A DNA stretch of 64,000 bases from Nissolia schottii (taxonomy: Eukaryota; Streptophyta; Magnoliopsida; Fabales; Fabaceae): NCBI GenBank assembly GCA_003254905.1, contig QANU01068867.1, positions 44,554 to 108,553 on the forward strand, given 5' to 3'. Within the stretch, counting starts at the first letter, position 1, and the number at the start of each line of letters is the position of its first letter. The notes beneath the pieces were generated by a model. It saw nothing but the letters and a program-made list of their open reading frames with translations. It made no database searches and was not told the origin of the DNA. This document shows, in pieces, positions 22,341-33,820 of the stretch. Both the position numbers and the translations under genes were made by a program.

Positions 22341-24103
22341 CTCCCCCCGTTCTAACTCACTCAGAGCTTCAGACTCTTCTACTATCTTAGAACGAGTTTA
22401 TGCTTAGTTTTCTTCTCTCCCTCTTTTGAACATACAAAGTCTTCACTTAGGTAAGTAGCCAGCCCATTTTAGGATGGCCTAGGGTAGTAGGCCCTGGTGT
22501 CTCCACCGTGTTGGTGCTGGCCGACAATAGTTTGCAAGATGCCGTGGCAATGCTGGAACACCGTAGCGATGCCAGATCGCTACTGCGGGGCTCGCCAGTT
22601 AAAAGATTTCGTTATGAGTTTCTGATGTTGGTTTTGTTGGCTTTTCAGGTGCCAATGTCACACTGCTTGGAGCCCATTGCCAACGTTATTCCTTTCCGCA
22701 CATTCCAGGTGAGTGGCGGTCCCGGTGCGTCGATGGTCCTACTTCGATGGTTCATCAATAGAGTTAGTTGTGTCATAACATGCTAGTAGATATTTAGCTA
22801 TTCATATACATGTTCAATAGATGCCATGGTAATGTGATATATCATATGTCATGTGTTTATGGTTATGTTATAATATGCTATGCCACGCTATGTTAAGACA
22901 GACACCTTAACCCTTGGACATGATCACATGATATCTTTTAGAAATGCTTGGTTAGGCTTATATATAAGACTTTAAATAAAGACTCCGGTTAAGGCATGGA
23001 CCCTAACAAGGGGCAGGTTCTGGCGAAGGCAAGACTTAGTACTTAAGATGTTCATTTGTGACGCACCTCTCTTACCTGGGAATCCTGTCCCAAGTGTAAG
23101 ACCTTAGTCCTTGAGTCGGACTAATAAACAAAAATTAGTTAAGTAGGATGCACTTGTCATAATCAGTAACCTTAGGCCTTAACAACATGGATAATCAAAG
23201 ACATTTCCCTAAAATACTTTATGAACAGTAGATTCTAGGGTAGGTGACCTAGAACAGTACGAGGTCCTACGACCTCGTAACCCAGTCCCAGCAGTAGATA
23301 GATATGAGCTTCAGGTTCCTCAGTTTTGGCATGCGTGCCCTATTAGAGCCCCAAGTGCTAGGCTTCTCAACTTAGGGTATGCATACCCTCATAGATATTC
23401 GGGTTGAGTGCGTATCGGAACCACCCAGATTTATTCTAGTGAAGTAAGGTCAAACTGCAGCTCCTTTGAATTGTGCCCTTCTGCTAGGGGTGTGGGCATG
23501 CTTATAATGACCAGTTTTCCTTTCCAGTAGCTGATTCAATTTACTTAGTTATTCAGTACCTTCAGCTTATTCTGTATGTGCAATTCGTTTATTTTTTTTA
23601 CATACCAGTTATATAATATGCTTGTTGTTATACATGTTCCTTTAGTATATATGTATGCATCTATATACCATGATATTGTCTACAGTACTTGCTATTTGAG
23701 TGATGCTGAGGTACCCATCACTGAGTTGACAACTCACTCCTCTGTTGATAACATTTTTAGATTCAACGGAGGATAGTAAGAACAGTCCCCTCGTCCAGTG
23801 AGCAATGATTTCAGACGTTAGTGGTAAGTTCTGCTAGATTACCCGAGTATTTACAGTCATGCTCCAGACACCTAGGACATGGTCCTTATTTAGTATTCAT
23901 GTATTTCATTTTCAGATATTGACATTATGCAAACTCATTATTTTTTTCAGTTTAGTTACAAGTAAACAGTTATTCAGTTAGTTTTTAATAAATAAAGTTA
24001 TTTTTTATCATTATGAGCATTTAATACATGTTTAGTATGCCACGTTAGAGCTTCCGTAGGGTAGTAGCCCTATGTGCGGCCACGTCCTAAGTTGGTATGT
24101 GAC
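22341..24103 (+). repeat. Probable old LTR remnant of a Ty3/gypsy (Tekay/Del-like) element
   Basis: No gene seen. The 3' part (ACTGAGTTGACAACTCACTCC near 23720; end GGTATGTGACA at 24093-24103) resembles the 3' half of chromovirus LTRs. A similar structure occurs at 29760-30316. The 5' border is not defined. Confidence 0.35.
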
Positions 24104-24345
24104 AAATTCCGTGCAAAGGATCTTGCACTTCAGCCTTTTTATCAGCATCAGCCATAGTTCGTTCAAATAGTATATTATAATAGTCATAAATACAGTCTAG
24201 TACACCATCTAGGGTGCTTAAATTACTATTGGCTACATATGTCGATAGTTGAACCACATGGCTCATAAAATCCATCAATTACAAATTGAGGTTGGCATGC
24301 CCCTGACCTTGGGATTCAAATATAGACCCTTGGAGACTATGTAAC

Positions 24346-27300
24346 TGTTGAAAGCTTTTTACACTCTCGCCATTTAATAATATATCCTTCTTTACAGCTT
24401 TCAGATCCTCAAGGGATCCAATTGCAGTATAGTCGGGTATAATCCTATCCACAGGGAGTTGCAAAAATACCGTTCTTGAGTTTGTTAATTAAACAATAAA
24501 GTGAAGGATTGGTAAATTGGTTGATAGTTAAATAAACTAAATAAAGAACATAAAAGATAAATAGGCAAAAAATCAGAGGTAGATCCAGAAGCTTGTTGGG
24601 AATTGAATCCTATTATAGTTTCATGTATTCATAACTTAACACAACAGAATTATCATTTCATGGATTGCCCGCCACCAGTTCTTAACTTGTTCATCGCTTT
24701 CGGGCATGAAAAGATCATCAGGTTTCCTTTATTAAGCTGTCACTTTCGCACACAAACTAAACAAAGTACACCAGCGTTATTCTAGATGTTAAAATGACTA
24801 ATCCTTCATTCCATTTACGGCAACTAAGAATTAGATGAATTGATTTAGTTCTAACTTATGATGCCACTTTCGTACACAATCATGCAGTTTGAAATCATGC
24901 TTTAGGTAGCTAAGCTAAAACAAGCATTAAGCGTAAAATCATTCAAGCAAATCATAGAAACTGATAGATTCATAATGCAAAAAGTACGTGGATACAATCA
25001 TACTACAATATTCATCAAAATCCCAACAACAAGAGGATTAGAAATCCATCTTACAAGAGATAATCTCAGAGGGAAGGTGATGGACGCTTACCATGACACG
25101 TTCTCACGATGTTATGACAACGACCGCCATGCTTCCTCGATCACTCCTGGCTCCTTCACTGGCCTCCTCTTTGTTGCTAAACTAACCTAAGTTTTGAAGT
25201 ACAAGAGAAAATGTAAAAGAATGAATTCTTGATGGGGGAAAGGATTATGGGAATGAATGTCTCGACCTTCTTATTTATAGGCAAAATTTGAGGTCACCGC
25301 TGAGCGGTTAAGGCACACCGCTGAACGATAATGTCTTGTTCGCTGAGCGATAAGGGTCATCCCGCTGAGCGGTTTAGCCTTTTCCGGCGGCTACAGGCTG
25401 GCATAATTAATGCGGCGGCTATTAGTTAGTGGCGGCACCGTCTTTGCAGGGTGGCGCCATCTTTGCAGTGCGGCGTCAGGTTTTGCAGGGCGACGCTACC
25501 TTTTGCATGGCGGCGCCAGCCTGTTGGCGACTGCAAATGGCTCTGGTGGGTACTACCGCTGAGCGGCCTGGGTACCTTGCTCAGCGGTTCTTGTCCGTTG
25601 ATAAGTGCCCAAATTACATAATTTTCATAATTCAAAATGGCACTTATTCTCACATATTTTAAAGAATTATCTAATTAAATCTCTATGTTTTGTAGGATTT
25701 AAATATATTTTGATAAATGGATGCAAGCATAATTTATGAGGAATAATCCCATGAAGAATGGAAGAAAAGGGCAAAATTGGAAAAGAGCTTAAAAAGAAGA
25801 TTCTGGACGAAGGCGTCACTCAGCGAAGTACACAGCACCGCTCAGCGCCTAGGAAAGAATCGCTCAGCGAGGTTACTTGTATCGCTCAGCGAACGTAGGT
25901 CGGCAAGCCACTTGCGCCGGCGCCATCATTGAGCCAGCTGGAGCCAGCCTGGCGCCGCCATCCACGTCAGCCGCCGCCCTGCAAAAGCTGCCGAGCATTA
26001 AATGAAACTGCGTAAAAGTACAATCGCTCCGCGAGTAAGCGCCGCCGCCCAGCGATTCAGATCTTATTGCTCAGCGAAGGTACCCAAACCGCTGAGCGAT
26101 GAACCCCAAATTTTGCCTATAAATAGAGGAGGCCGAGACCACTCCGAACCAATTCATCCATTCCCCCTCAAAACACCATTCTTCCATAGTTTCTTGTACT
26201 TCTAAAGCTTAGTTTAGTTTAGGTTAGGTTAGGAACAAAGACGAGGATTGTGAAGGAGCCGGAGATCTAGGAAGCTTGGCGAAGCCATGGCCATGACGGC
26301 GTGAGCACGTGTCATGGTAAGTGCCTAAACCTTGCCTCCGAGATTCTCTTGTAAGATGGGTTCCTAACCCTCTTTTTGTTGGGATTTTGATTACTATTGT
26401 AGTTTGCTTGTATCCATGTAACTATTACATATGAATCTATCTTTTTCTTATGATTTGCTTGAATGATTTCATGCCTAATGCTAGTTTTGTTTAGTGTTTT
26501 GATTCTTGATTTGGGACTTATTTACATGAACGAAAGTTATGCTAATTAGGTCATAACCAAATTAAAATCAATAATGCTATGCTTAACTAGAACCTAGACT
26601 TGAACGTTGTGAACGAAAGTTACAATCATTAGAGTCTGACCTAAATCATTTCATCTAACCTTGTTGCCGTAACTGGAATAAAGGTTAGCCGTTTTAACAT
26701 CTGGATTAATGCTGGCGTACCTTGTTAAGCTAGTGTGCGAAAGTGACAGTTTAACAAGGGAAACCTGTGATCTTGTCATGCGCGAAAGTGATGACAAGTT
26801 AAGAACTGATGGCGGGCAATCAAACGATAGTTCTATGTAATAAGTAACTGGATGCATGAAACTATAATGTGATTAAAATTCCCAACAAGCTCCGGAACTA
26901 CCTCTGATTTGTTTCCTATTTTATTTTCCTGTCTTTTATTTATTTAGTCTATTTAAATATAAATCAAATCACAAATCTTTCACCTCATTGTTTAATTAAA
27001 TGAACTCAAGAATGGTATTTTTACAACTCCCTGTGGGATCGACCATACCCTATACTGCAATTGGATTCCTTTGGAATCTGAAAGCCGTAAAGTAGGTATG
27101 TATATAAATATTTAATTTGAACGACAAAAGCGCATAGAAGCTTTCAACGAGCTTGGCATGGTTGTGACAACTCCTAAGCTGTGTCAAGATCTTAGAAAGT
27201 GGTTAAAAAGGCTTTCATCATCCGTTCTGCGCTAAGCGGCCTTTGGTTACCGCTGAGCGGCTCCTCGCCTGATTATGTCTTTTTTTTCCTTCGTTTGCCT

Positions 27301-27480
27301 CTTTTGCCCTTTGCTTCATTCCTTGTGGGATTATTCTATAATTAATATGCTTGCATCCATTTGTAAGAATATATCATAAATTCTACAAAAGTGAGGAATT
27401 TAGTCAGATAATTCGTTAAAATTTAAAGCAAACAGGTGCCATTTCAATAGGTGAAAATTGTGTAAATTTGGCACTTATCA
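24346..27480 (-). mobile_element. Solo LTR C (TGATAAG family), itself split by solo LTR B
   Basis: On the minus strand it starts TGATAAGTGCC at 27480 and ends AAAGCTTTCAACA at 24346. A perfect 5-bp target duplication GTAAC is present at 24341-24345 and 27481-27485. After subtracting LTR B and its duplication it is 1508 bp. It carries eight CGCTGAGCG-type motifs and lacks the extra PBS unit seen in LTRs A and B. Confidence 0.85.
25599..27220 (+). mobile_element. Solo LTR B (TGATAAG family) nested in LTR C
   Basis: 1622 bp, starts TGATAAGTGCC and ends GGCTTTCATCA, with a perfect target duplication TCCGT (25594-25598, 27221-27225). Aligns with LTR A (same order: CGCTCAGCG cluster, TATAAATAGAGG, GTAAGATGG, ACCTCTGATTTGTT, AATCTGAAAGCCGTAAAG). 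It ends with one about 70-bp unit containing a degraded PBS (TTGGCATGGTTG at about 27153). Confidence 0.9.
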
Positions 27481-27788
27481 GTAACATTGAATGTCTCTGG
27501 GTCGACATTAAGTTTCACCTCTAGGTTGTAAACCTTGAAGTCCACATGCAATTGCTCCAAATAGCACAAATGTCATTTGCACCAATTTCTTCAATGCGTC
27601 CATCCTTGTTCCACATTATCATCTTCTGATGCAAGGTGGAAGGGATGTCACCTACTGTATGAATCCAGTCTCGCCCCAAGAGAAGGTCGTAGCTAGCATT
27701 CACTAGTATTGCTACAAAAGTGGTCGCTTTGTTGACATGGCCAACCCTCACTTTCAACACAACCATCCCCTTAGCAACGGATACCTTA

Positions 27789-28052
27789 TGTTAGAGTATA
27801 TTGAGATATTCTAATATCCTAGCATATCGTAAATTATATTCAAGATTGATTTAGATTGATTTAAATTGATTCACTTTGTTATTAGGTTTATTTTCTCATT
27901 ATTGTCCTGATTCTCTGCCTAGCCTATAAATAGGCGTTGGTTCATTTGTATTCTACAACACAAGATTAACAAACATTTCTCTTCTAATATTTTCTTTGTC
28001 TTTCTCGTTTTCTCGTGCCTATTATTTTCCTAATTCAAGATGAAACTTAACA
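27789..28052 (+). repeat. 5' LTR of the TRIM (264 bp)
   Basis: TGTTAGAGTATATTG... ending ACTTAACA; TATAAATAGG box at about 27925-27934 gives the likely transcription start region. Confidence 0.92.
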
Positions 28053-28662
28053 TGGTATCAGAGCCATGGTACCCACCCTGACAACCTGACCTACTTCTGC
28101 TACCTCGAGTTCTTTCGAACTCATATCTATAATTCCTAAATTTCGTACAACCAAAATTCTTCAAAACCCTTAATTTCCCTCTCAAATTTGCCTTGATTTG
28201 GCATTGAAAATTAATATTCCCCAAATTGGGGTTTCTTGATATTGTCTTGTGGCTTTGTTTAGTTTCTACCTTAGAGTTTAAGGTGGTTAAGCAGTGATTA
28301 AACTCTAATTGAGTTTGTTGATGTAGCCTTGTGGCTTTGATTTGGAGCCAGTTGTTGTGACGTTGAAGGAAGATCGAAGAGGCCCGAACGAAGGTCAAAG
28401 ACTTTCAGAAACTAGGAACCTCAATGGCTGCTTCTACCAAGTGGTAGTCAAGCATTTGATATTGATCCCGTGATGGGACTTGATTTGCATCCAGCTGTGT
28501 GACGTTGATAGAAGATCAAAGAGGCCCAAACGAAGGTCAAAGACTTCTAGAAACCAGGAACTTCAGTGGTTGCTTCTATGAACTCGTCCGCTTCTATGCA
28601 GACACTATAGTCATTTAGTTGTGGCAAGCTTAAAGCTAGATGAGCTTTAGCTTGTGGGGGGG

Positions 28663-28924
28663 TGTTAGAGTATATTGAGATATTCTAATATCCTAGCATA
28701 TTAAATTATATTCAAGATTGATTTAGATTGATTTAAATTGATTCACTTTGTTATTAGGTTTATTTTCTCATTATTGTCCTGATTCTCTGCCTAGCCTATA
28801 AATAGGCGTTGGTTCATTTGTATTCTTAAACACAAGATTAACAAACATTTCTCTTCTAATATTTTCTTTGTCTTTCTCGTTTTCTCGTGCCTATTATTTT
28901 CCTAATTCAAGATGAAACTTAACA
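28663..28924 (+). repeat. 3' LTR of the TRIM (262 bp)
   Basis: Matches the 5' LTR except for a 2-bp deletion near CATATCGTAAATT and a few substitutions around the ACACAAG block. Confidence 0.92.
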
Positions 28925-29759
28925 CCTTACCTTTTAAATTTGTCACACCAATGTTTTTTTTTTCTTCACTAAATCTTTATCGATCTTGCCCAGCTTGGCT
29001 AGCAAGCTCTCTGGAAACAAGCTTATTAAGGCACCTCCATCAATCATGACCTTGTTCACTAGTTTTTCTTCCATCATGGCCTTGATATGAAGAGGACTCA
29101 TGTGGACTTTGGTGACATTATCTAGTTTCTCAAAAGAAAAAACATTATTATAATATTCATCATCCTTAAAAATATACTCCCTATCTAGAAATGCATTAAA
29201 GCAGTCCTCTAGCAAGTAATTTGACGCTTGAACTTCACCATACTCAGCAGGAAAGAATGCCACGATCCCAACAAAGCCTTTTTCCATAGAGATCCCCTAG
29301 GTTGTCCTTGAAGCTAGTTTTAAAGTCGCTTGTCATTGGCGTTTTCTCTTTATAGTTGGCTTTGACCAAAGGATGGCTTGCTTGATTTTGTCCTTCTAGC
29401 AGATTTAATGTCGAATGAAATGGAGAAATCTTTCTTGTCAAACCTTGCCTTTGTGCCTCATTTGAGTTCTTTCACACTCGTTGATAAAGTTTTGTTAGGG
29501 CCAAAGAACCAAAGTTGATCCGAGGGTCAACTTGACTCGTTGGCCGATTGGTCAAGTCATGGGCACTTCCTCCAACCTCGTCCAACTTCCGCTGCATCAC
29601 TTTTTGAGCCACTTTCTTCTCAAGAACTATAGGCCTCTGTGGAACTTGAGGTATTTGTGGAATTTATCCTTGAGGCTTCTTCTACTCTGGACGACACCAC
29701 ACATTGGGGTGCATGTTCCTTGCTCAACCACCTTGAACGCGCACTAAAATTTTATTTGA

Positions 29760-29776
29760 TATTAATGCAGTGTCAA

Positions 29777-29817
<41 letters not shown>

Positions 29818-30316
29818 CATCATCATCATTATTGATATTATTATTATCAACATTTATTGCATTGTGAGTTTTATGTTTGTTTATGTTTGACATGAGTTGT
29901 GGGGTTCTGTCATGCACTGAGTTTGATGACTCACCCCTCATCTCATTATTTTTCAAATAGTGTTGGTCCAGAGTAAGGCTCCACAGTCTAGTTCAACTGT
30001 CAGTGGTGGGCTCCATTTTGTAGTGGAGCTATGTGCTATTTTATTTATGTCTAGAGTGTTCTAGAGTCATATAGGCAGGATGACGCTATTTTCATGTATT
30101 TTTATGTATATAGCCAGTTCTAGTTTTATTCTTAAAATTTGTACGAGATTTATGTGCTGAGATGTGGCTTATGAATTTATTATATTTATGAAAAGATTTT
30201 AATTAAGTTATTTAGTTGTTTTACTAAATAACCACGTTTTCACAGAAGTTATGATCAGATGCTTGCATAAGGGATCATATCTCCCATGCGCTGGTCATGA
30301 CTTTTTGGGTCATGAC
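29760..30316 (+). repeat. LTR-like remnant with (ATT)n microsatellite
   Basis: Contains about fifteen ATT/ATC repeats (29778-29832), then CACTGAGTTTGATGACTCACC (split here: CACTGAGTTTGA, TGACTCACC) and an end GGGTCATGACA at 30306-30316, typical of Tekay/Del LTR 3' halves. The 5' border is not visible. Confidence 0.4.
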
Positions 30317-31290
30317 AAAAAGTTTGTGTAGTCCAATTAAAAGAGTTTGTGTATAATTGATATGATTCGAGATTATGATTGATCCAAAAATTTTGAATGG
30401 TTGTTAATTTTTTGTGTTTGTGTTGATATTTGTATTTTTTATGTTCAAGAGTCTCTTATGTTGTTACCAAATTTTGAATTTGGTTGTTGTATGTGTTGTT
30501 TATACACATAAAAGTTTGTGTATCATTTAAAAGTTTGTGTTGTACTTCGTGAAAGCTTATGTATTGGATGAGAATAAGAGAAACAAGGAGAGAGAGAGAG
30601 AGAGAAGCGCGAACTATTTTGGTCAGAGAGTGTGCACACATGCATGAGAAAAGAGTGAAAATCGTAGAATGTTGAGACAGAATATGGCAATTATAAAATA
30701 CTTTATAGACTCCATTCTTATAAATATGGTGGTGGTTATATGGTGTACATCAAAAGTGGTGTACCCGTAGTAGCACTCTTGCCATAAAAGATTTGGCTTC
30801 TTTCCTCTCCCTCCTCCCGAAGCCTGCAAAACTAATCTTTATAAAAACAATTGCTTTAATTGTATTCCCTCCTCCGTCTACATTTAATTGCGGAAGACAA
30901 ATGATTAGTTAAACTTTGAGATATATACGCCCTTCCACAATGCTAAGCCTAAAAGGTCTTTTTTTTAGCATGTAAAATTAACGGTTTGTCAGAATAAGTG
31001 CGAGTGAATATAATGTATATACTCTTTAACACTCTTTAACAGACAAAGAAATTTTTTTCAATATCATGACATTTAGATACTTTCATGTAACTTATGTTCT
31101 TTAAACATGTTGACTTTACTTCTATCTTTTTCTTTTGGTAATGACTTTACTTCAAAATTTCAAACAACATAGGATCCTTAGTCACTGTTACATCACTATT
31201 AATAAGAATGAATGAAGTTTCAGAAGGATTACCCGTTATAATATTAATCTATATCATGTCAATTGCGTATATGCCACCCAAAACACACAG
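30317..31290. other. Intergenic DNA
   Basis: No gene recognised. A (GA)n microsatellite lies at 30588-30605. The part next to 31443 should include the 3' UTR of the trihelix gene. Confidence 0.5.
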
Positions 31291-31425
31291 CGGTAAGCCG
31301 CTTGACACAACGGTAAAATTGATGCATTATACTTAGAGGTCAAGTATTCAAATCTGAAAAATAGTATATCATTATCACCTTTTTCACACCCCATCAAGTA
31401 AGAACCCCACTTGGCTGCTTGTCTG
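31291..31425 (+). mobile_element. Degenerate Au-type SINE
   Basis: CTTGACACAACGGTAAA (31301 on), then AGAGGTCAAG and TATTCAAATCTG, follow the order of the tRNA-related head of the plant Au SINE (A-box-like and B-box-like segments). A later AAGAACCCCACTTGG resembles its body. Boxes are mutated and no target duplication was found. Confidence 0.4.
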
Positions 31426-31443
31426 TGATTATTAAGCTTTATT

Positions 31444-33820
31444 TCACTCCTTTTCAATCTTGGGTACATCGTTGGTATTGCTCAAGGCATTTCCAAGATT
31501 GAGGAGCCCGTTTCTATGCAACATGTCCAACTCATTGAAGTAGGGGCGGCTTTTACTATTCTGACGCCTCTTCTTGCCACTCCCCATTGTTCTCTTATAG
31601 TACTTGTTGATGTTTTCCCATTTCTCCTTACACTTCTTTGCAGAACGGTTGTATCCCATGTCTTGCATTGCCTCGGATATCTCCTCCCAAATTGACACTT
31701 TTGATCCCATATGACCAAACTTGTGTTCCATTGAAGTTCTCACAGTTATGAGGGCTTGCACTTCAACATCTGGCCACCTGTTGTTACTTGCATCACTGTT
31801 GAAATTCTTCTGAATGTTTGCCTCAGCATCATGTTCACCCTCTTCTCTTCTGATGCTTACTTCTGCTGGTTGGGGGACATTAATTTCATGGCCCAACAGG
31901 TTCTGGATGAAAGATAGGAGGGCTAAACTTCGAGACCTTTCTTGTGCTCTGGCTTCTTCATCTTTCTTGATTCTTTCCATCTCCTGCTGCTTCCAAGCTT
32001 CTTCTCTCATTACTCTCTCCCTCTCCTTCTTTTCAATCATGTCCACCAGTTGTTTATGCATCTGCTCGTGCTTTTCCATCAGCTTTCTTACCAAGTTTTG
32101 CACGAAAACTTCAAGCTTTCTCTTTGTCTTTCTTCTTCTCTTTGCTATTGAGCCAGGCTCTTTAGAATTCCCTGATGAATTTCCATCGTCATTATCACCA
32201 TCATCATCCAAAGATGAGCTGAAAATAAAGAAGAATAAATCAAAAGAACAGATCAAAATTGATATGAACTATAGTTAAAGGTAAACAATTCCCTGAGACT
32301 AGCTGTGTTGCCTGAATTCTTTGGCACATTTGCTCATTATGCCCTTTCCTTAACATTTTGTCACACAATAATGAGAACTCCATATGCTACAACAAGAATT
32401 GTGCAAATAAGACATACATGTTGACCCAACTACAACACATTGCATGAAGCGTTCTTTTTTTCTTTTCTTTTAAACCAACACAGTTCCAATCAATGAAAGG
32501 ATGAAACAAATTAGTGGCCAGTAGCTCTCTCTCATCGTGAAGCAAAGTGTATCATAATAATTAATAAGCATCAAAAGGACAAGAATTGTCCTGCAACACC
32601 ACACCCGCCTGATGCAAGTTCCATGTTTCGAGTCCAAAATGGTGAAAGGATCGACAGAACTGAGAGATACCTGAATTGAGAATTTTACTAATGATGGTAA
32701 AGTGTGATGTAATAGAAGTGATGTACGCCTTGTATAAAACTCACGAGAATAAAAACCAAGTAACTAATTCCTAATTATTTAACTAATAGAATTTTATCTC
32801 TAATAAAAACTATAAATCACAAACTTGCACTCGAAGACAGACAGACAAACACACACACACACACACATTCTCTGGTAACCCCCCCCCCAAAACAAAATTC
32901 GAGCTCATCGATACCTTAATGTCTAAGATTATGCAAAGTATCACATTAACTCAAATTACTTATTCTTTAAAATTTTTAATTCAATCACATCTGTTCGAAT
33001 ATAAGAAGATATCAATATTTTCATACAAACTAAGGTAGGGAGGGAAACAAACCACACGCGCTCGCGCGCGTACATACATACATATATACACACACATATG
33101 TACATAGGGAATGATTCAGGTGAGAATGAGAACGTGAGAATGAATTTTCAATCTTGACTGTATAATTATAATTCAATCGTTAAAAATTTATTTTTAAGTT
33201 CTCGCATACCTAAGAAGTCCATTCTCATATGAATGATATATATACATACACACACAAAAGTAAAAGTTCAATTATTATTCTATTAAAAAAAAGTCACTTT
33301 TATTGGTAAAGTAAGATAAAAAAAAAAAAGAGAGAGAGAGAAATTTAATATTTGATAGTGAAAATAGAAAAAAATAATAATAAAAAAAGGCAGCGGAATC
33401 GGGGATTTTATAATCATTGATTTTATTTTCTTCAGATAACCGAAGTACTAAAGTCAAGTAATTTGATTCGGAGATACGAACTCACCCGGGTTCCTGCCCC
33501 GAGGTCAATGGGCGCCCGTCGGCATGGCGAGACCCGGAACCGACCGGATAGTCTGTCGGTAGAGGGGAATCATGAGGATTGTCGGAAGGTTCTAGAAGCT
33601 GGCCGTCAAGGAGGCAGAAATGGGCGACATGGAGCGGGGGAGGCGAGGAAGACCTACCACCGGCGGCGGCGGCGGAGCGGATGGGGCGGAGCTTCTGAGG
33701 GTTGTGGCGGAGGGCGGGGGGAATGGCAGCGTAGAGGAGGTCGCCGGAATCAGGGCATGGGGCGACGTGGTCGGGGACGGGGAAGTTGTCGTCGTCCGCG
33801 GCGGCGGCGAAGAGCTCCAT
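31444..33820 (-). CDS. Trihelix (GT-2/PTL-like) transcription factor, 2 exons, 369 aa, single DNA-binding domain
   Basis: Exon 1 33820-33486 (111 codons + 2 nt; donor CCCGG/GTGAGT) and exon 2 32218-31444 (acceptor TTTTCAG) join in frame through a GGC codon. The N terminus MELFAAAADDD, then PVPDHVAPCPDSGDLLYA, is the signature of the GT-2/PTL group of nuclear trihelix factors. Residues about 138-146 (KRRRKTKRK) form an NLS. About 146-204 is a charged coiled coil (the central alpha-helix region). About 259-346 is a trihelix domain (RWPDVEVQALITVR, IWEEISEAM, CKEKWENINKYYKR). Relatives have a second trihelix N-terminal to the coiled coil. Here exon 1 goes from the proline-rich segment straight into the splice site, and nothing like it was found in the 1.27-kb intron. 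Either it was lost or the exon is missing from the assembly. Confidence 0.85.
32848..32868. repeat. (AC)n microsatellite in the trihelix intron
   Basis: About ten AC dinucleotides; a second mixed CG/CATA/CA tract is at about 33055-33106. Confidence 0.85.
33112..33237. mobile_element. Small MITE-like inverted repeat in the trihelix intron
   Basis: Left AATGATTCAGGTGAGAATG and the right end read in reverse (ATCATTCATATGAGAATGG) form imperfect terminal inverted repeats about 20 bp long around an AT-rich core. No target duplication was identified. Confidence 0.4.

Larger units (their letters stand above)
27789..28924 (+). mobile_element. Complete TRIM (terminal-repeat retrotransposon in miniature)
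   Basis: 5' LTR 27789-28052 and 3' LTR 28663-28924 are nearly identical (TG...CA borders). A PBS TGGTATCAGAGC (initiator-Met tRNA type) starts at 28053, the first base after the 5' LTR. A purine tract GTGGGGGGG precedes the 3' LTR. The 5-bp target duplication CCTTA is at 27784-27788 and 28925-28929. The 610-bp interior encodes no gag or pol. It contains an imperfect internal direct repeat of about 90 bp (near 28345-28435 and 28490-28580). Few LTR differences imply a fairly recent insertion. It must have moved with enzymes from another element, probably Ty1/copia judging by the PBS. Confidence 0.92.
24104..29450 (-). pseudogene. Ty3/gypsy protease-region relic, split by later insertions
   Basis: The minus strand 29441-28943 encodes AFLDREYIFKDDEYYNNVF, HIKAMMEEKLVNKVMIDGGA and ISLFPESLLAKLGK, an aspartic-protease-like region with the DGGA type of active site. 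The frame is interrupted by the TRIM (27789-28924) and resumes at 27766-27521 with VGHVNKATTFVAILV, ASYDLLLGRDWIH and STLHQKMIMW. Solo LTR C (24346-27480) then splits it again. The last part, 24345-24104, has a 63-aa frame of unknown type. No intact polyprotein remains. Confidence 0.75.

Noticed and set aside
29762..29956. Open frames rich in Asn or Ile
   Set aside because: They are read through an (ATT)n microsatellite in an LTR remnant.
31814..32278. 154-codon plus-strand open frame
   Set aside because: Ser/Cys-rich antisense of the charged coiled-coil region of the trihelix gene.
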